From the NCBI RefSeq assembly GCF_010500925.1, contig NZ_QVMG01000006.1, forward strand, positions 1 through 64,000: a DNA stretch of 64,000 nucleotides, read 5' to 3'. The position numbers and the translations under genes are program-made. Positions 25,440 to 35,076 of this stretch are shown in pieces (position 1 is the stretch's first letter; every line of letters begins with the position of its first letter). The DNA is from Parabacteroides sp. 52 (GTDB lineage: Bacteria; Bacteroidota; Bacteroidia; Bacteroidales; Tannerellaceae). The notes beneath the pieces were generated by a model. The model worked only from the letters and a program-made list of their open reading frames with translations, made no database searches and was not told where the DNA came from.

Positions 25440-25447
25440 TACTTTTG
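25440..25447 (+). promoter_or_regulatory. Putative lysS promoter (-7 box)
   Basis: TACTTTTG matches TAnnTTTG. It overlaps the TTG at 25445 that would extend the lysS frame, which argues for the ATG at 25475 as the real start. Confidence 0.6.
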
Positions 25448-25474
25448 CGCCATATTACACAAAATAGTAGCATA

Positions 25475-27205
25475 ATGAATCTCTTAGAACTGAGCGAACA
25501 GGAAGTGATCAGACGTAATAGCATGGAGCAATTACGTCAAATGGGGATTGAACCTTATCCCGCAGCCGAGTATACAACCAATGCATATTCTACCGAAATA
25601 AAAAAATCTTTCAAAGACGAAGACGCGCGTCGCCATGTCCAGATTGCCGGACGTATCATGGGGCGTCGTATCATGGGGAAAGCTTCTTTTATGGAATTGC
25701 AGGACTCTGAAGGACGCATCCAGGTATATATATCCCGGGATGATCTTTGTCCGGGAGAGGATAAGGAATTATACAATACTGTTTTTAAGAAATTGTTGGA
25801 TATTGGAGATTTTGTCGGTGTGAAAGGATATGTATTCCGTACACAGATGGGAGAAATATCTATACATGCAGAAGAGCTGACTGTTTTATCGAAATCCCTT
25901 CGGGTACTGCCTATCGTGAAAATGAAAGACGGAGTGGTATATGACGGATTCAATGATCCGGAGTTACGTTATCGTCAGCGTTATGTCGACCTGATTGTAA
26001 ACGAAGGCGTAAAGGATGTATTCCTCAAACGTACCAAAGTGTTCAATTCGATGCGCGAGTTCTTGAATAAACATGGGTATATCGAAGTAGACACCCCGGT
26101 ATTACAAAGTATTCCCGGAGGAGCTACCGCCAGACCGTTCATCACACATCATAACGCCCTGGACATCCCGTTATACCTGCGTATAGCCAATGAATTATAT
26201 CTGAAACGTCTGATTGTCGGAGGTTTTGAAGGCGTCTATGAGTTCAGCCGCAACTTCCGGAATGAAGGAATGGACCGTACGCATAATCCGGAATTTACGG
26301 TTATGGAATTTTATGCTGCTTATAAAGACTATAACTGGATGATGGACTTCACAGAACAAATGCTGGAAAAGATTTGCATGGATGTGCATGGTACCACCAA
26401 AGTGATGATGGGAGAGAAAGAAATTGATTATAAAGCACCGTACCCACGGGTGACGATGATTGACTCCATCAAACATTTTACCGGAATCGATATCAGTGGC
26501 ATGAACGAAGAGCAGTTGCGTGAAGTATGTCAAAAGCTGGGAGTAGAACAAGATGAGACAATGGGTAAAGGGAAATTGATCGACGCAATCTTCGGAGATA
26601 AATGCGAAGGCAATTATATCCAACCTACTTTTATCATAGACTATCCGATCGAGATGTCTCCATTAACCAAAAAGCACCGGAACAACCCGGAACTGACGGA
26701 ACGTTTTGAATTGATGGTTAACGGAAAAGAACTGGCCAATGCTTATTCGGAGTTGAACGATCCTATCGATCAACGCATCCGCTTTGAAGATCAATTGAAG
26801 CTAAGTGAGAAAGGAGACGATGAGGCGATGTTTATCGACCAGGACTTCTTGCGTTCATTGGAATACGGTATGCCTCCTACAAGCGGTATCGGTATCGGTA
26901 TGGACCGCTTGGTGATGTTCATGACCGGACAGGAAAGTATTCAGGAAGTGATGTTCTTCCCGCAAATGCGCCCGGAGAAAGTCATTAAGAAAGACAGTAC
27001 AGATAAGTATGAAGCCCTCGGTATACCGACAGAATGGGTAGCTGTCATTCAGAAAATAGGATATATAACGATTGAATCTCTTAAAGGACAAAACCCGGAA
27101 AAACTAAGACAGGAGCTTTGCGGACAAAACAAAAAGCATAAACTGGAACTTCAGAATCCGACACAGGAAGAGGTAAACAACTGGCTAATAAAAGCAGAAA
27201 ATTAA
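25475..27205 (+). CDS. lysS: Lysine--tRNA ligase (class II)
   Basis: Charges tRNA-Lys with lysine. From the ATG at 25475 the protein is 576 residues, the normal length for Bacteroidales LysRS. The N-terminal OB-fold anticodon-binding domain (about 50-160) includes VQIAGRIMGRRIMGKASFMEL. The class II core has motif 2 as YEFSRNFRNEGMDRTHNPEF and motif 3 as GIGIGMDRLVMF. A short extra C-terminal domain (KIGYITIESLKGQNPEKLRQ), also usual in this order, ends the protein. gpsA starts 12 bases downstream and pgi 8 bases after that, making a lysS-gpsA-pgi operon. Confidence 0.98.
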   Translation: MNLLELSEQEVIRRNSMEQLRQMGIEPYPAAEYTTNAYSTEIKKSFKDEDARRHVQIAGRIMGRRIMGKASFMELQDSEGRIQVYISRDDLCPGEDKELYNTVFKKLLDIGDFVGVKGYVFRTQMGEISIHAEELTVLSKSLRVLPIVKMKDGVVYDGFNDPELRYRQRYVDLIVNEGVKDVFLKRTKVFNSMREFLNKHGYIEVDTPVLQSIPGGATARPFITHHNALDIPLYLRIANELYLKRLIVGGFEGVYEFSRNFRNEGMDRTHNPEFTVMEFYAAYKDYNWMMDFTEQMLEKICMDVHGTTKVMMGEKEIDYKAPYPRVTMIDSIKHFTGIDISGMNEEQLREVCQKLGVEQDETMGKGKLIDAIFGDKCEGNYIQPTFIIDYPIEMSPLTKKHRNNPELTERFELMVNGKELANAYSELNDPIDQRIRFEDQLKLSEKGDDEAMFIDQDFLRSLEYGMPPTSGIGIGMDRLVMFMTGQESIQEVMFFPQMRPEKVIKKDSTDKYEALGIPTEWVAVIQKIGYITIESLKGQNPEKLRQELCGQNKKHKLELQNPTQEEVNNWLIKAEN

Positions 27206-27217
27206 AATCCGAACACC

Positions 27218-28213
27218 ATGACTTTACCCGGGAAAATAGCAATAATGGGGGGAGGTAGCTGGGCTACGGCTTTAGCCAAGATTGTGCTTTCTACACAAGA
27301 TAGTATCAACTGGTATATGCGACGGTCCGAGTTGATTGATGAATTCAAACAAGTGGGGCATAACCCGAATTATCTGACTTCAGTCAAGTTCGACACCGAT
27401 AAGATCCACTTTTACTCTAACATAAATCAGGTCATCAATGATTCGGACACATTGATATTTGCAACTCCATCTCCTTTCCTGAAGCAACACCTGAAAAAGA
27501 TTAAATCCCCCCTGAGTGAAAAGTTTATTATCTCAGCCATCAAAGGCATTGTGCCGGATGACAATATGCTTATTACGGATTACTTTGCAGCATACTACAA
27601 GGTACCGCATGAGAATATCGCCATTATCGGAGGTCCTTGCCATGCGGAAGAGGTCGCTTTCGAGCGCTTGTCTTATATCACTCTGGCCTGTTCGGATATA
27701 GAAAAGGTAAAAACTCTGTCCGGGGTATTCAGCAATCATTATTTAGGGAACACCTTATCTGAAGATGTCATTGGCATTGAATATGCCGCTGTCTTGAAAA
27801 ATGTATATGCGATAGTTGCCGGTATATGCCATGGCATGAAGTACGGAGACAACTTCCAGGCCTTGTTCCTGACAAACGCTATCAAAGAGATGCGCCGTTT
27901 CATTGACGCTATCCATCCGATCGACCGGGATATTACCGACTCGGTGTACCTGGGAGACTTATTGGTGACTGCCTATTCCCGCTTCAGTCGAAACCGGACA
28001 TTTGGTACGATGATTGGAAAAGGCTATTCTGTGAAGACGGCTCAACTGGAGATGGAAATGATTGCAGAGGGATATTTCGGAACCAAATGTATCTATGAGA
28101 TTAATGAAAAATACAAAGTGGATATGCCTATCTTAAATGCTCTTTACGATATTTTATACAATCGTAAATCAGCCGTATCGGTTATCCGCCAATTGACAAA
28201 GACGTTTAAATAA
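27218..28213 (+). CDS. gpsA: NAD(P)H-dependent glycerol-3-phosphate dehydrogenase
   Basis: Reduces dihydroxyacetone phosphate to sn-glycerol-3-phosphate for phospholipid synthesis. The 331-residue protein has the N-terminal Rossmann motif [13 protein letters not shown], the substrate-site region [18 protein letters not shown], the catalytic lysine in [25 protein letters not shown], and [18 protein letters not shown], all typical of GpsA. Length is normal. Cytosolic. Sits in the lysS-gpsA-pgi operon. Confidence 0.97.
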   Translation: MTLPGKIAIMGGGSWATALAKIVLSTQDSINWYMRRSELIDEFKQVGHNPNYLTSVKFDTDKIHFYSNINQVINDSDTLIFATPSPFLKQHLKKIKSPLSEKFIISAIKGIVPDDNMLITDYFAAYYKVPHENIAIIGGPCHAEEVAFERLSYITLACSDIEKVKTLSGVFSNHYLGNTLSEDVIGIEYAAVLKNVYAIVAGICHGMKYGDNFQALFLTNAIKEMRRFIDAIHPIDRDITDSVYLGDLLVTAYSRFSRNRTFGTMIGKGYSVKTAQLEMEMIAEGYFGTKCIYEINEKYKVDMPILNALYDILYNRKSAVSVIRQLTKTFK

Positions 28214-28221
28214 TAATAAAA

Positions 28222-29565
28222 ATGAAAAGTATTAGTCTTAACATCGACAAAGCTTTGGGAATAATAAGCAAAGAGCAGGTATACGCTCAGGAAGCCAAGG
28301 CAAATGCATGTAATGCCCTTCTGAATAGTGGAAAGGGTGCAGGAAATGATTTTTTAGGTTGGTTACACCTTCCCTCTTCTATTACCGAAGCTGAACTAAC
28401 GGATATAGAAGATACGGCTGCCGTACTTCGTGCCAAATGCAACGTAGTCGTAGTCATTGGTATCGGCGGAAGTTATCTGGGCACAAAAGCGGTTGTTGAA
28501 GCATTGAATAACAGCTTTGACTGGCTGCAAACAGATTGTATGAATCCAATCCTCCTCTATGCCGGACAGAATATTGGCGAGGATTATTTGTACGAACTGA
28601 CAGAAATACTCAAAGACAAGAAATTCGGTATTATCAATATCTCTAAATCCGGAACAACAACAGAACCGGCTTTGGCCTTCCGTATCCTGAAAAAACAACT
28701 GGAAGATGCCGTAGGAAAAGACGAAGCCAAACAACGGATTGTAGCCATTACGGATGCAAAAAAAGGGGCTTTGCGTATATTAGCTGATCAGGAAGGATAC
28801 AAAACCTTTGTCATTCCGGACAATGTAGGTGGACGTTTCTCCGTATTAACACCTGTGGGGTTATTACCCATCGCAGTTGCTGGTATCAATATCCGGGAGT
28901 TAGTCGCCGGAGCCGTATCGATGGAGAAAGCAACAGGAACGGACGTTCCGTTCGCTCAAAACATGGCAGCTATCTATGCCGCTACCCGCAATGAACTCTA
29001 TAAGAGTGGAAAGAAAATTGAAATATTAGCTAATTTCCACCCGAAACTACACTACATCGCTGAATGGTGGAAACAACTTTACGGAGAAAGCGAAGGAAAA
29101 GAAGGAAAAGGTATTTTCCCGGCTTCTGTCGATCTGACCACAGACCTGCACTCTATGGGACAATGGATACAAGATGGAGAACGTACCATTTTTGAAACGG
29201 TTATCTCCGTAGAGAACCCGGATCACAAAGTCATCGTTCCGATGGACGAAGCCGACCTGGACGGTCTTAATTTCCTGGCAGGCAAACGGGTAGACGAAGT
29301 AAACAAAATGGCGGAACTGGGTACACAATTGGCACACGTCGACGGAGGTGTTCCCAATATTAAGATCACCTTGCCCGAAGTAAGCCCTTATTCTATCGGT
29401 CAACTTTTCTATTTCTTTGAAGTGGGTTGCGGTATCAGTGGGTATATGCTTGGCGTAAATCCTTTCGACCAACCCGGGGTAGAAGCTTACAAAAAGAATA
29501 TGTTCGCCCTGTTGAACAAACCCGGATTTGAAAAAGAATCGGAAGCGATCAAAAAGAAATTATAA
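28222..29565 (+). CDS. pgi: Glucose-6-phosphate isomerase
   Basis: Interconverts glucose-6-phosphate and fructose-6-phosphate in glycolysis. At 447 residues it is the short bacterial form. Visible motifs: [17 protein letters not shown], the phosphate-binding [14 protein letters not shown], the catalytic-region [15 protein letters not shown], and the C-terminal lysine motif [17 protein letters not shown]. The stop codon is embedded in an AT-rich intergenic repeat that flanks a hairpin. Last gene of the lysS-gpsA-pgi operon. Confidence 0.97.
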   Translation: MKSISLNIDKALGIISKEQVYAQEAKANACNALLNSGKGAGNDFLGWLHLPSSITEAELTDIEDTAAVLRAKCNVVVVIGIGGSYLGTKAVVEALNNSFDWLQTDCMNPILLYAGQNIGEDYLYELTEILKDKKFGIINISKSGTTTEPALAFRILKKQLEDAVGKDEAKQRIVAITDAKKGALRILADQEGYKTFVIPDNVGGRFSVLTPVGLLPIAVAGINIRELVAGAVSMEKATGTDVPFAQNMAAIYAATRNELYKSGKKIEILANFHPKLHYIAEWWKQLYGESEGKEGKGIFPASVDLTTDLHSMGQWIQDGERTIFETVISVENPDHKVIVPMDEADLDGLNFLAGKRVDEVNKMAELGTQLAHVDGGVPNIKITLPEVSPYSIGQLFYFFEVGCGISGYMLGVNPFDQPGVEAYKKNMFALLNKPGFEKESEAIKKKL

Positions 29566-29661
29566 ATTATCAATTATAAATTACAAGGTTGATAGTAGAG
29601 TTCACAAAGCTCTACTACCAACCTTTGTAATTTACAATTTATAATTAACAATTAATAATTA
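29558..29661. repeat. AT-rich inverted repeats framing a terminator-like hairpin after pgi
   Basis: The left arm contains aattataaattaca and the right arm tgtaatttacaatttataat. Between them aggttgatagtagag pairs with ctctactaccaacct around ttcacaaag. This makes one long nested palindrome that begins at the pgi stop codon and ends just before the HAD gene. It can act as a terminator or attenuator. Confidence 0.8.
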
Positions 29662-29665
29662 CCCC

Positions 29666-30397
29666 ATGCTATCTTCTCCCCTCCAACAATACCTAAATAA
29701 AAGCGGATATACTTCATTTCATCCCCAAGCTGTTCTTTTCGACATGGACGGCGTTCTTTACGATTCCATGCCCTATCATGTGCAAGCCTGGTCGGAGACG
29801 GCTATTCATCATGCATTGAAGCATACTCCCGAAGACTTTTATCTTTTCGAAGGACGGACCGGCGAAGGCACGATCCAGGAACTTTTCCAACGTACATTCA
29901 AACGCAATGCCACCCCGGAAGAATGTGAAGCCATCTATAAAGAAAAAGCCGAACGTTTCAACAGTTACAACCAGGGAGCCACTATGAAAGGTGCGGCCGA
30001 GGTACTGGCGAAAGTTAAGGCATACGATCTACAGACCTTAGTGGTAACCGGTTCAGGCCAACACAGTCTGATCGATAAACTAAACCATGATTTCCCCGGT
30101 TACTTTGTCCGTGAGAAGATGGTGACAGCCTACGATGTGAAACGCGGCAAACCCGATCCCGAACCTTACCTGATGGGCTTGGAAAAAGCCGGAGTCAAAG
30201 CCAACGAAGCCCTTGTTGTTGAAAACGCTCCTATGGGAGTACAGGCCGCCGTCGCTGCCGGAATCTTTACCATCGCCGTCAACACAGGTCCCCTACCCGA
30301 CTCCGTACTTTGGGACGCCGGGGCCAATCTCCTTTTTCACGATATGACAGAGCTGGAGATGAATTGGGAATCAATCATGCATGCTCTCCTTTCGTAA
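29666..30397 (+). CDS. HAD-superfamily phosphatase/phosphoglucomutase-like protein
   Basis: A 243-residue HAD hydrolase of the beta-phosphoglucomutase-like subfamily. Motif I is FDMDGVLYDSMP (nucleophile Asp about 25, acid Asp two later), a helical cap follows (YHVQAWSETAIHHALK and onward), motif II is LVVTGSG, motif III lysine is in KRGKPDPEPYLMGLEKAGV, and motif IV is VVENAPMGVQAAVAAG. It probably dephosphorylates or isomerises a sugar phosphate. It follows pgi after the repeat-framed hairpin, so read-through could couple it to glycolysis, but this is inference. Confidence 0.9.
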   Translation: MLSSPLQQYLNKSGYTSFHPQAVLFDMDGVLYDSMPYHVQAWSETAIHHALKHTPEDFYLFEGRTGEGTIQELFQRTFKRNATPEECEAIYKEKAERFNSYNQGATMKGAAEVLAKVKAYDLQTLVVTGSGQHSLIDKLNHDFPGYFVREKMVTAYDVKRGKPDPEPYLMGLEKAGVKANEALVVENAPMGVQAAVAAGIFTIAVNTGPLPDSVLWDAGANLLFHDMTELEMNWESIMHALLS

Positions 30398-30450
30398 GGA
30401 TTGCACATCCATATACGGACCGGCAATGGGGAATTTATTTTCCAGCGTTT

Positions 30451-32298
30451 CTATTCATTCTTACTTTTACTGCTTAGGTTCACAACTATCACTTGCTCCT
30501 TCTGTCCTGTCACCGTCACTTGTAATAAACGATATCCGTCAACGGGTTTTTCTTTCTCCGTAAAGGTCTTCGCCGGCACCGATGTAAATACTGCATTCTG
30601 CGGGGAGAGTATTTCCAGGTAAAAGCATTTACCATTCTTACTTAACTCGGCATTCTTGCCCTCACACTTCACATTGGCGGCCGTAATCATACTCCAGGTG
30701 ATCTCCTGAGAAGAGGTATGCAGGTTGACTTTATCCGTTATCGTTACCGAAGCATCATCTGTCAATGTATATGTACGCAGAACGGAGTTGGCCTGTCCCT
30801 CATAGGCGGATGTCATATCAATCGTAAAAAATGGCTGTATTGTTTCCTTCTTATAGTCAATCACATCTCCTCGTCCGGCTGCATATTGAATCTTCCCGTC
30901 GATAGCCAAAGTATTATGACTGAAATTAGTATTTCGGAAATAGGTCCATCGCTGTCCGTCTGGCTTATAATCCCAGAAACCCGGTAAGTCATAGCTATCT
31001 GCCCCCAGGTCGTCACTCCAACGCACCCCGTCTGATTCTACTATAAAAGTACCTACATCCATTTGCTGATGCGCTTCATCCGGATCACCTCCCTTGGCAA
31101 TCAAATAAATGGAATGCGGAGTCGTTCCTTTTCCTTTCAATACGGCTATATCATTGATTCCTTTATACACATTCAACTTCGACGAAACACTTTCCGCTGT
31201 ATAAGGAGAGTTATCAAACCACGGCAAAGCCAGATAGAGAAACCGTTCATTCGCTCTTTTCCCCTTTAACAAACGGGTTAAAGTATTTCGATAGAAAGCA
31301 GCCACTTCCGGTTGGTTAAAATGTCTACTAAAAAAGAAAAAAGTAGGCCCTGTATCAGGTGAGGTTCCTCCGGAATTGGCAAAATTAAATATTCTTCCGG
31401 AAGGGCTGGTCGAGTGGATATAATACAAGGCTGTTTTATGGATCCCTTCCAAAGCCGAAAGTCCAAAGTCCTGCCCCAAATTACTGTTTAAGACGGAAAG
31501 AAGCAATGACAAATAAATATTAGTATATCCCCAGTAAGCCGGTCCTTCATAACACACCCCGTCGGGGGCAAAGTGCTGCAGACAATTAGGGGTATATTTG
31601 ACAGCATGACGAATAATCGTTTCGGTCAACTCCGGATATTCCTCTGCGATAGCCATCGCCCCCATCACCATGCCGGTATTACATACCACATTCCAATTGG
31701 TTTCCCGCTTCGCCCATGATCCGGCCGTACCCACGGCATATTCTTTGATAGCTAGGTCTAAGGCTTTGGTTTTGATCGATTGTACAATTAGTTCTTTAGT
31801 TGTATCCTCCAAATCGGCATATAACCAATCATAGCCTATTGCCACCGCTGTCGTCATCTCAGCTACATCCAAGTAATGTTGGGGGTTCCAGTTTGGAAAA
31901 CCACAGACATTCACCAATTCCACCTCTGCTTTTTCCAGATAGCGGTGATCAGCAGACAACCGGTATGCCATCGACAATGTGATCATACGAAAGATCTGAT
32001 CCCGACTGATCCCCAGCATATCCGGAATATACCCGTTTCGCAGAGAATACTGTTGCACGGGAACAGATAACAAAGAATCGGCATCATGCAGTAATCCGGC
32101 ATACAACTCTTCTGCCAAAGGAATCATTCTGATTCGTTCTTTTACGTTTCCTTCCTGCTCTTTCGAGAATAACAAACGTGGATGTGGTAATACTTCCTGT
32201 TCAAATACAACTGTCGTGGGAACAACCACTTGCCCTTTACATGCAATGCAAAAAGTAAGTACTAAAAAGAGAAGAGTTTTTTTTATTCGTGTTTTCAT
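30451..32298 (-). CDS. Heparinase II/III-family polysaccharide lyase-like lipoprotein
   Basis: A 615-residue exported protein with N-terminal signal ending in CIAC (candidate lipid Cys20, but with an atypical residue at -3). The N-terminal half is an alpha/alpha toroid with LPHPRLLFSKEQE, GFPNWNPQHYLDVAEMTTAVAIGYDWLY and the WAKRETNWNVVCNTGMVMGAMAIA block. The C-terminal half is beta-sandwich with DEAHQQMDVGTFIVESDGVRW and NFSHNTLAIDG. These are typical of heparinase II/III lyases acting on uronic-acid polysaccharides (heparin, alginate, ulvan). No SusC/SusD or sulfatase neighbours exist, so the substrate is open. It has its own TAnnTTTG box. Confidence 0.88.
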   Translation of the reverse strand: MKTRIKKTLLFLVLTFCIACKGQVVVPTTVVFEQEVLPHPRLLFSKEQEGNVKERIRMIPLAEELYAGLLHDADSLLSVPVQQYSLRNGYIPDMLGISRDQIFRMITLSMAYRLSADHRYLEKAEVELVNVCGFPNWNPQHYLDVAEMTTAVAIGYDWLYADLEDTTKELIVQSIKTKALDLAIKEYAVGTAGSWAKRETNWNVVCNTGMVMGAMAIAEEYPELTETIIRHAVKYTPNCLQHFAPDGVCYEGPAYWGYTNIYLSLLLSVLNSNLGQDFGLSALEGIHKTALYYIHSTSPSGRIFNFANSGGTSPDTGPTFFFFSRHFNQPEVAAFYRNTLTRLLKGKRANERFLYLALPWFDNSPYTAESVSSKLNVYKGINDIAVLKGKGTTPHSIYLIAKGGDPDEAHQQMDVGTFIVESDGVRWSDDLGADSYDLPGFWDYKPDGQRWTYFRNTNFSHNTLAIDGKIQYAAGRGDVIDYKKETIQPFFTIDMTSAYEGQANSVLRTYTLTDDASVTITDKVNLHTSSQEITWSMITAANVKCEGKNAELSKNGKCFYLEILSPQNAVFTSVPAKTFTEKEKPVDGYRLLQVTVTGQKEQVIVVNLSSKSKNE

Positions 32299-32377
32299 CT
32301 TATTATAGGTGTGTGTGTTTCTTTATTAACCGGCTATAACGGAGCAAAGCTTCTCAAAAAGAATAATTTCCAGAATT

Positions 32378-32385
32378 CAAAGATA
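32378..32385 (-). promoter_or_regulatory. Putative promoter (-7 box) of the heparinase-like gene
   Basis: Plus-strand CAAAGATA is TATCTTTG on the minus strand, 80 bases before the start codon. Confidence 0.5.
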
Positions 32386-32420
32386 CATCTATTTCTACTT
32401 TATGCGTAATTGTGACGTCG

Positions 32421-32480
32421 TTTATAATTTACAATTTACAATTAAAAAGAGGTATTTCTGTCTGGAAACACCTCTTTTTT
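32421..32480. repeat. AT-rich repeat with attached terminator-like hairpin
   Basis: ttataatttacaatttacaa (32422 on) is followed directly by a hairpin: aaaaagaggtatttc pairs with gaaacacctctttttt. This is half of the arm-hairpin-arm structure seen after pgi. It lies between two divergent genes where no transcript needs ending, directly before copy C. Confidence 0.75.
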
Positions 32481-32481
32481 A

Positions 32482-32567
32482 CTGTTGATAGCTATCGTCA
32501 GTACTGTCCATAGCTATCAACAGTACTGTCGACAATTATCAACAGTACTGCCGACGATCGTCGACAG
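32482..32567. repeat. Quadruple-palindrome element, copy C
   Basis: Four 20-bp units at 32482-32501, 32504-32523, 32526-32545 and 32548-32567, each separated by ta. This copy uses CTG...CAG ends instead of TTG...CAA, so the terminal bases have changed on both arms. Unit 1 (CTGTTGATAGCTATCGTCAG) matches the reverse complement of unit 2 at 17 of 20 positions. It lies between the divergent heparinase-like gene and argR. Besides the promoter boxes and the AT-repeat hairpin, nothing else is seen in 32299-32677. Confidence 0.88.
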
Positions 32568-32644
32568 TCAAATTATCCTTGCCTGATCTTCGCTTATTTC
32601 TTAAAAAGAACAGTCGATTTGTATATTTATTCAATCAATCATTG

Positions 32645-32652
32645 TATATTTG
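32645..32652 (+). promoter_or_regulatory. Putative promoter (-7 box) of the arginine operon
   Basis: TATATTTG, 26 bases before argR; TTTG at 32618-32621 may be the -33 element (23-base spacer). The AT-rich surroundings (cattgtatatttgcaccctatttgcataaat in parts) could hold an ArgR operator, but I cannot define one. Confidence 0.55.
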
Positions 32653-32677
32653 CACCCTATTTGCATAAATATACAAG

Positions 32678-33118
32678 ATGAATGGTAAAAAAGAACGGTT
32701 AGAATCTATCCGGCAAATCATACAGAAAGAGATAATAGGCAATCAGGAAGAGCTACTCAACAAACTGAATGAGAGAGGCTTTTCGGTTACCCAAGCAACT
32801 CTTTCACGGGATATCAAACTCTTGAATATTGTGAAGATTGCAGATAGTGAAGGGAATTATGTCTATCGGTTGCCCGACTATTCTGTATTCATACAATCGA
32901 GTACAGAGAAGGTGGATCATCCGAGTATTGAATTTTCCGGTGGTCTGGCTGTCGTAAAAACACGTCCCGGATATGCTATGGGGATAGCATCCGATATTGA
33001 CACACATGCCCCAAGAGAAATACTGGCGACCATCGCCGGGGATGATACCATATTAATCGTTCCGCGCGAAGGGATTAGTCGTAGTGAGATAGTGAAGGCG
33101 TTGGAGCCGTTTATTTAA
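32678..33118 (+). CDS. argR: Arginine repressor
   Basis: A 146-residue ArgR-family regulator that binds DNA as a hexamer when arginine is available. The N-terminal winged helix contains RGFSVTQATLSRDIKLLNIVKI, the recognition-helix region of ArgR. The C-terminal oligomerisation/arginine-binding part includes RPGYAMGIASDIDTH and TIAGDDTILIVPREG; the GDDT motif contacts arginine. Length is slightly short of the 156 residues of E. coli but normal for the family. It is the first gene of the arg operon, so it probably autoregulates. Confidence 0.96.
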   Translation: MNGKKERLESIRQIIQKEIIGNQEELLNKLNERGFSVTQATLSRDIKLLNIVKIADSEGNYVYRLPDYSVFIQSSTEKVDHPSIEFSGGLAVVKTRPGYAMGIASDIDTHAPREILATIAGDDTILIVPREGISRSEIVKALEPFI

Positions 33119-33222
33119 TTATAAATTATTAATTGTAAATTATAAATCATACCAAGAGCCAGGAAAAGGGAAAGACAAGGTGCCTTTTGTGCTTACAATT
33201 TATAATTTACAATTTACAATTA
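33117..33222. repeat. AT-rich inverted repeats between argR and the GNAT gene
   Basis: The left arm (33117-33148, with aattgtaaattataaa) and the right arm (33194-33222, with acaatttataatttacaat) are inverted. The central 45 bases contain caaggtgccttttgtgctt, with no clear terminator. The arrangement matches the repeat pair after pgi. Confidence 0.72.
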
Positions 33223-33228
33223 GCTAAG

Positions 33229-33807
33229 GTGGAAGAAAAGATTGAAATTGATGTAATGGTTGCCGATGCCTCACATGAGGTTTACGTAGACGAGATATTG
33301 GATACGATCGAGGCAGCTGCGAAAGTACGGGGCACAGGTATTGCCAAGCGTACGCATGATTATCTGGCAACAAAAATGAAAGAGGGCAAAGCGATTATCG
33401 CCTTGGCTGGAGATGAGTTTGCCGGGTTTACTTACATTGAGTCCTGGGGCAACAAGCAGTATGTGGCCACTTCGGGATTGATTGTTCCGGATAAATTCCG
33501 TCATATGGGCTTAGCCAAACGGATCAAGGCAGCCTCTTTTGCCCTGGCGCGTTTGAGATGGCCTAAGGCGAAACTGTTCAGTCTGACTTCCGGTGGTGCG
33601 GTAATGAAAATGAATACCGAATTGGGATATGTGCCGGTTACGTTCAGCGAGCTGACCGACGACGAAGCTTTCTGGCGCGGCTGTGAAGGCTGTATCAACC
33701 ACGATGTATTGGTGCGCACCGGACGTAAATATTGCATTTGTACCGCCATGTTATTCGATCCGAGCGATCCACACCGGGCGGCACGGGAAGCCAACAAAAA
33801 CAAGTAA
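33229..33807 (+). CDS. GNAT-family N-acetyltransferase in the arginine operon
   Basis: About 192 residues, counted from a GTG at 33229; an ATG at 33256 is the alternative. The frame formally opens upstream at a TTG, but that lies in the AT repeat. The GNAT acetyl-CoA fold is visible in TSGLIVPDKFRHMGLAKRIKAASFALARLRWP, with the R-x-x-G-x-A/G type pyrophosphate loop at RHMGLA. The second half contains a cysteine-rich stretch (GCEGCINHDVLVRTGRKYCIC). Homologues in this operon position are usual in the order. Placement suggests acylation of glutamate or ornithine at the start of arginine synthesis, but this is inferred. Confidence 0.85.
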   Translation: MEEKIEIDVMVADASHEVYVDEILDTIEAAAKVRGTGIAKRTHDYLATKMKEGKAIIALAGDEFAGFTYIESWGNKQYVATSGLIVPDKFRHMGLAKRIKAASFALARLRWPKAKLFSLTSGGAVMKMNTELGYVPVTFSELTDDEAFWRGCEGCINHDVLVRTGRKYCICTAMLFDPSDPHRAAREANKNK

Positions 33808-33833
33808 ATAAATAATTAATAAACGATATAAAG

Positions 33834-35036
33834 ATGAAAAAGAAAGTTGTTTTAGCATTCAGTGGAGGGTTGGACACCTCTTTCTGCGCAATGTACCTAT
33901 CCAAAGACAAAGGTTATGAAGTGTATACCGCCCTGGCGAATACCGGTGGATTCACTGCCGAAGAGTGTAAAGCGATCGAAGAAAGAGCCTTGAAACTGGG
34001 TGCGGTAAAACACGTAACCATCAACGTAGAAGAGGAATACTACGAGAAGAGTATCAAATACATGGTCTACGGAAACGTATTGCGTAACGGTACCTACCCG
34101 ATATCGGTAAGTTCCGAACGGGTATTCCAGGCTTTGGCAATCATCAATTACGCCAAAGAAATCGGCGCCGATGCCGTAGCACACGGCAGTACCGGAGCAG
34201 GCAACGACCAGGTACGTTTCGACCTGACTTTCGAAGTGATCGCTCCCAATATCGAGATCATCACTCCTACCCGTGATATGAATTTGAGCCGCGAGTACGA
34301 AATCAACTACCTCAAAGAACATGGTTACGAAGCTGACTTTGTGAAGATGGAATACTCTATCAACAAAGGATTGTGGGGAACCAGTGTCGGCGGTAAAGAA
34401 ACGCTTCATTCCAATCAGACACTGCCCGACACGGCTTATCCTTCGCAGTTGGAAGCCGAAGAGGAAGTGGAAGAAGATATGTTTATCGACTTCAAAGACG
34501 GAGAGATCGTGGGTGTTAACGGAGAGATGTTCGACAGCAAGGTGGATGCCATCCGCCGCGTGGAAGAATTGGGTAGCCGTTGGGCAATCGGCCGCGATAT
34601 GCACGTGGGCGATACAATCATCGGTATCAAAGGCCGCGTAGGTTTCGAAGCAGCCGGTCCATTACTGATTATCAACGCACATAAAATGCTGGAGAAACAT
34701 ACCCTAACCAAATGGCAACAATACTGGAAAGACCAATTAGGCAACTGGTATGGCATGTTCCTGCACGAGGCACAATACCTCGAACCGGTCATGCGCGATA
34801 TGGAAGCGTTCCTCGAAAGCAGCCAGCGTAATGTAACCGGACGGGTGATCATCACCTTGCGTCCGTATACCTATACATTGGTCGGTGTTGAAACAGATCA
34901 CGACCTGATGAAAAGCGATTTTGGTGTGTACGGTGAAGAGCAAAAAGCGTGGACAGCCGACGATGTGAAAGGCTTCACACGGATTCTGGGCAATCAAATG
35001 AAAATCTATTATAACGTTAATGACAAAAGTCATTAA
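33834..35036 (+). CDS. argG: Argininosuccinate synthase
   Basis: Joins citrulline and aspartate with ATP to form argininosuccinate. The 400-residue protein has the N-type ATP pyrophosphatase loop AFSGGLDTSF near residue 7, the citrulline/aspartate site HGSTGAGNDQVRFDLTF, TPTRDMNLSREYEINYLKEHG, and SINKGLWGTSVGG. Motifs and length are standard. Cytosolic. Third gene of the arg operon; the codon usage and composition match argC and argD. Confidence 0.97.
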   Translation: MKKKVVLAFSGGLDTSFCAMYLSKDKGYEVYTALANTGGFTAEECKAIEERALKLGAVKHVTINVEEEYYEKSIKYMVYGNVLRNGTYPISVSSERVFQALAIINYAKEIGADAVAHGSTGAGNDQVRFDLTFEVIAPNIEIITPTRDMNLSREYEINYLKEHGYEADFVKMEYSINKGLWGTSVGGKETLHSNQTLPDTAYPSQLEAEEEVEEDMFIDFKDGEIVGVNGEMFDSKVDAIRRVEELGSRWAIGRDMHVGDTIIGIKGRVGFEAAGPLLIINAHKMLEKHTLTKWQQYWKDQLGNWYGMFLHEAQYLEPVMRDMEAFLESSQRNVTGRVIITLRPYTYTLVGVETDHDLMKSDFGVYGEEQKAWTADDVKGFTRILGNQMKIYYNVNDKSH

Positions 35037-35038
35037 CT

Positions 35039-35069
35039 CAATTATAAATTGTAAATTGTAAATTATAAC
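35039..35069. repeat. AT-rich repeat, left flank of the four-helix-bundle gene
   Basis: Contains attataaattgtaaattgt and aaattataac. It starts just after the argG stop and ends eight bases before the small gene. The inverted partner is at 35440-35478. Confidence 0.8.
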
Positions 35070-35076
35070 CTGCCTT

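Noticed and set aside
30451-32298. Polysaccharide utilisation locus around the heparinase-like gene
   Set aside because: No SusC/SusD pair, sulfatase, kinase or hybrid regulator next to it; neighbours are a HAD phosphatase and the arginine operon.
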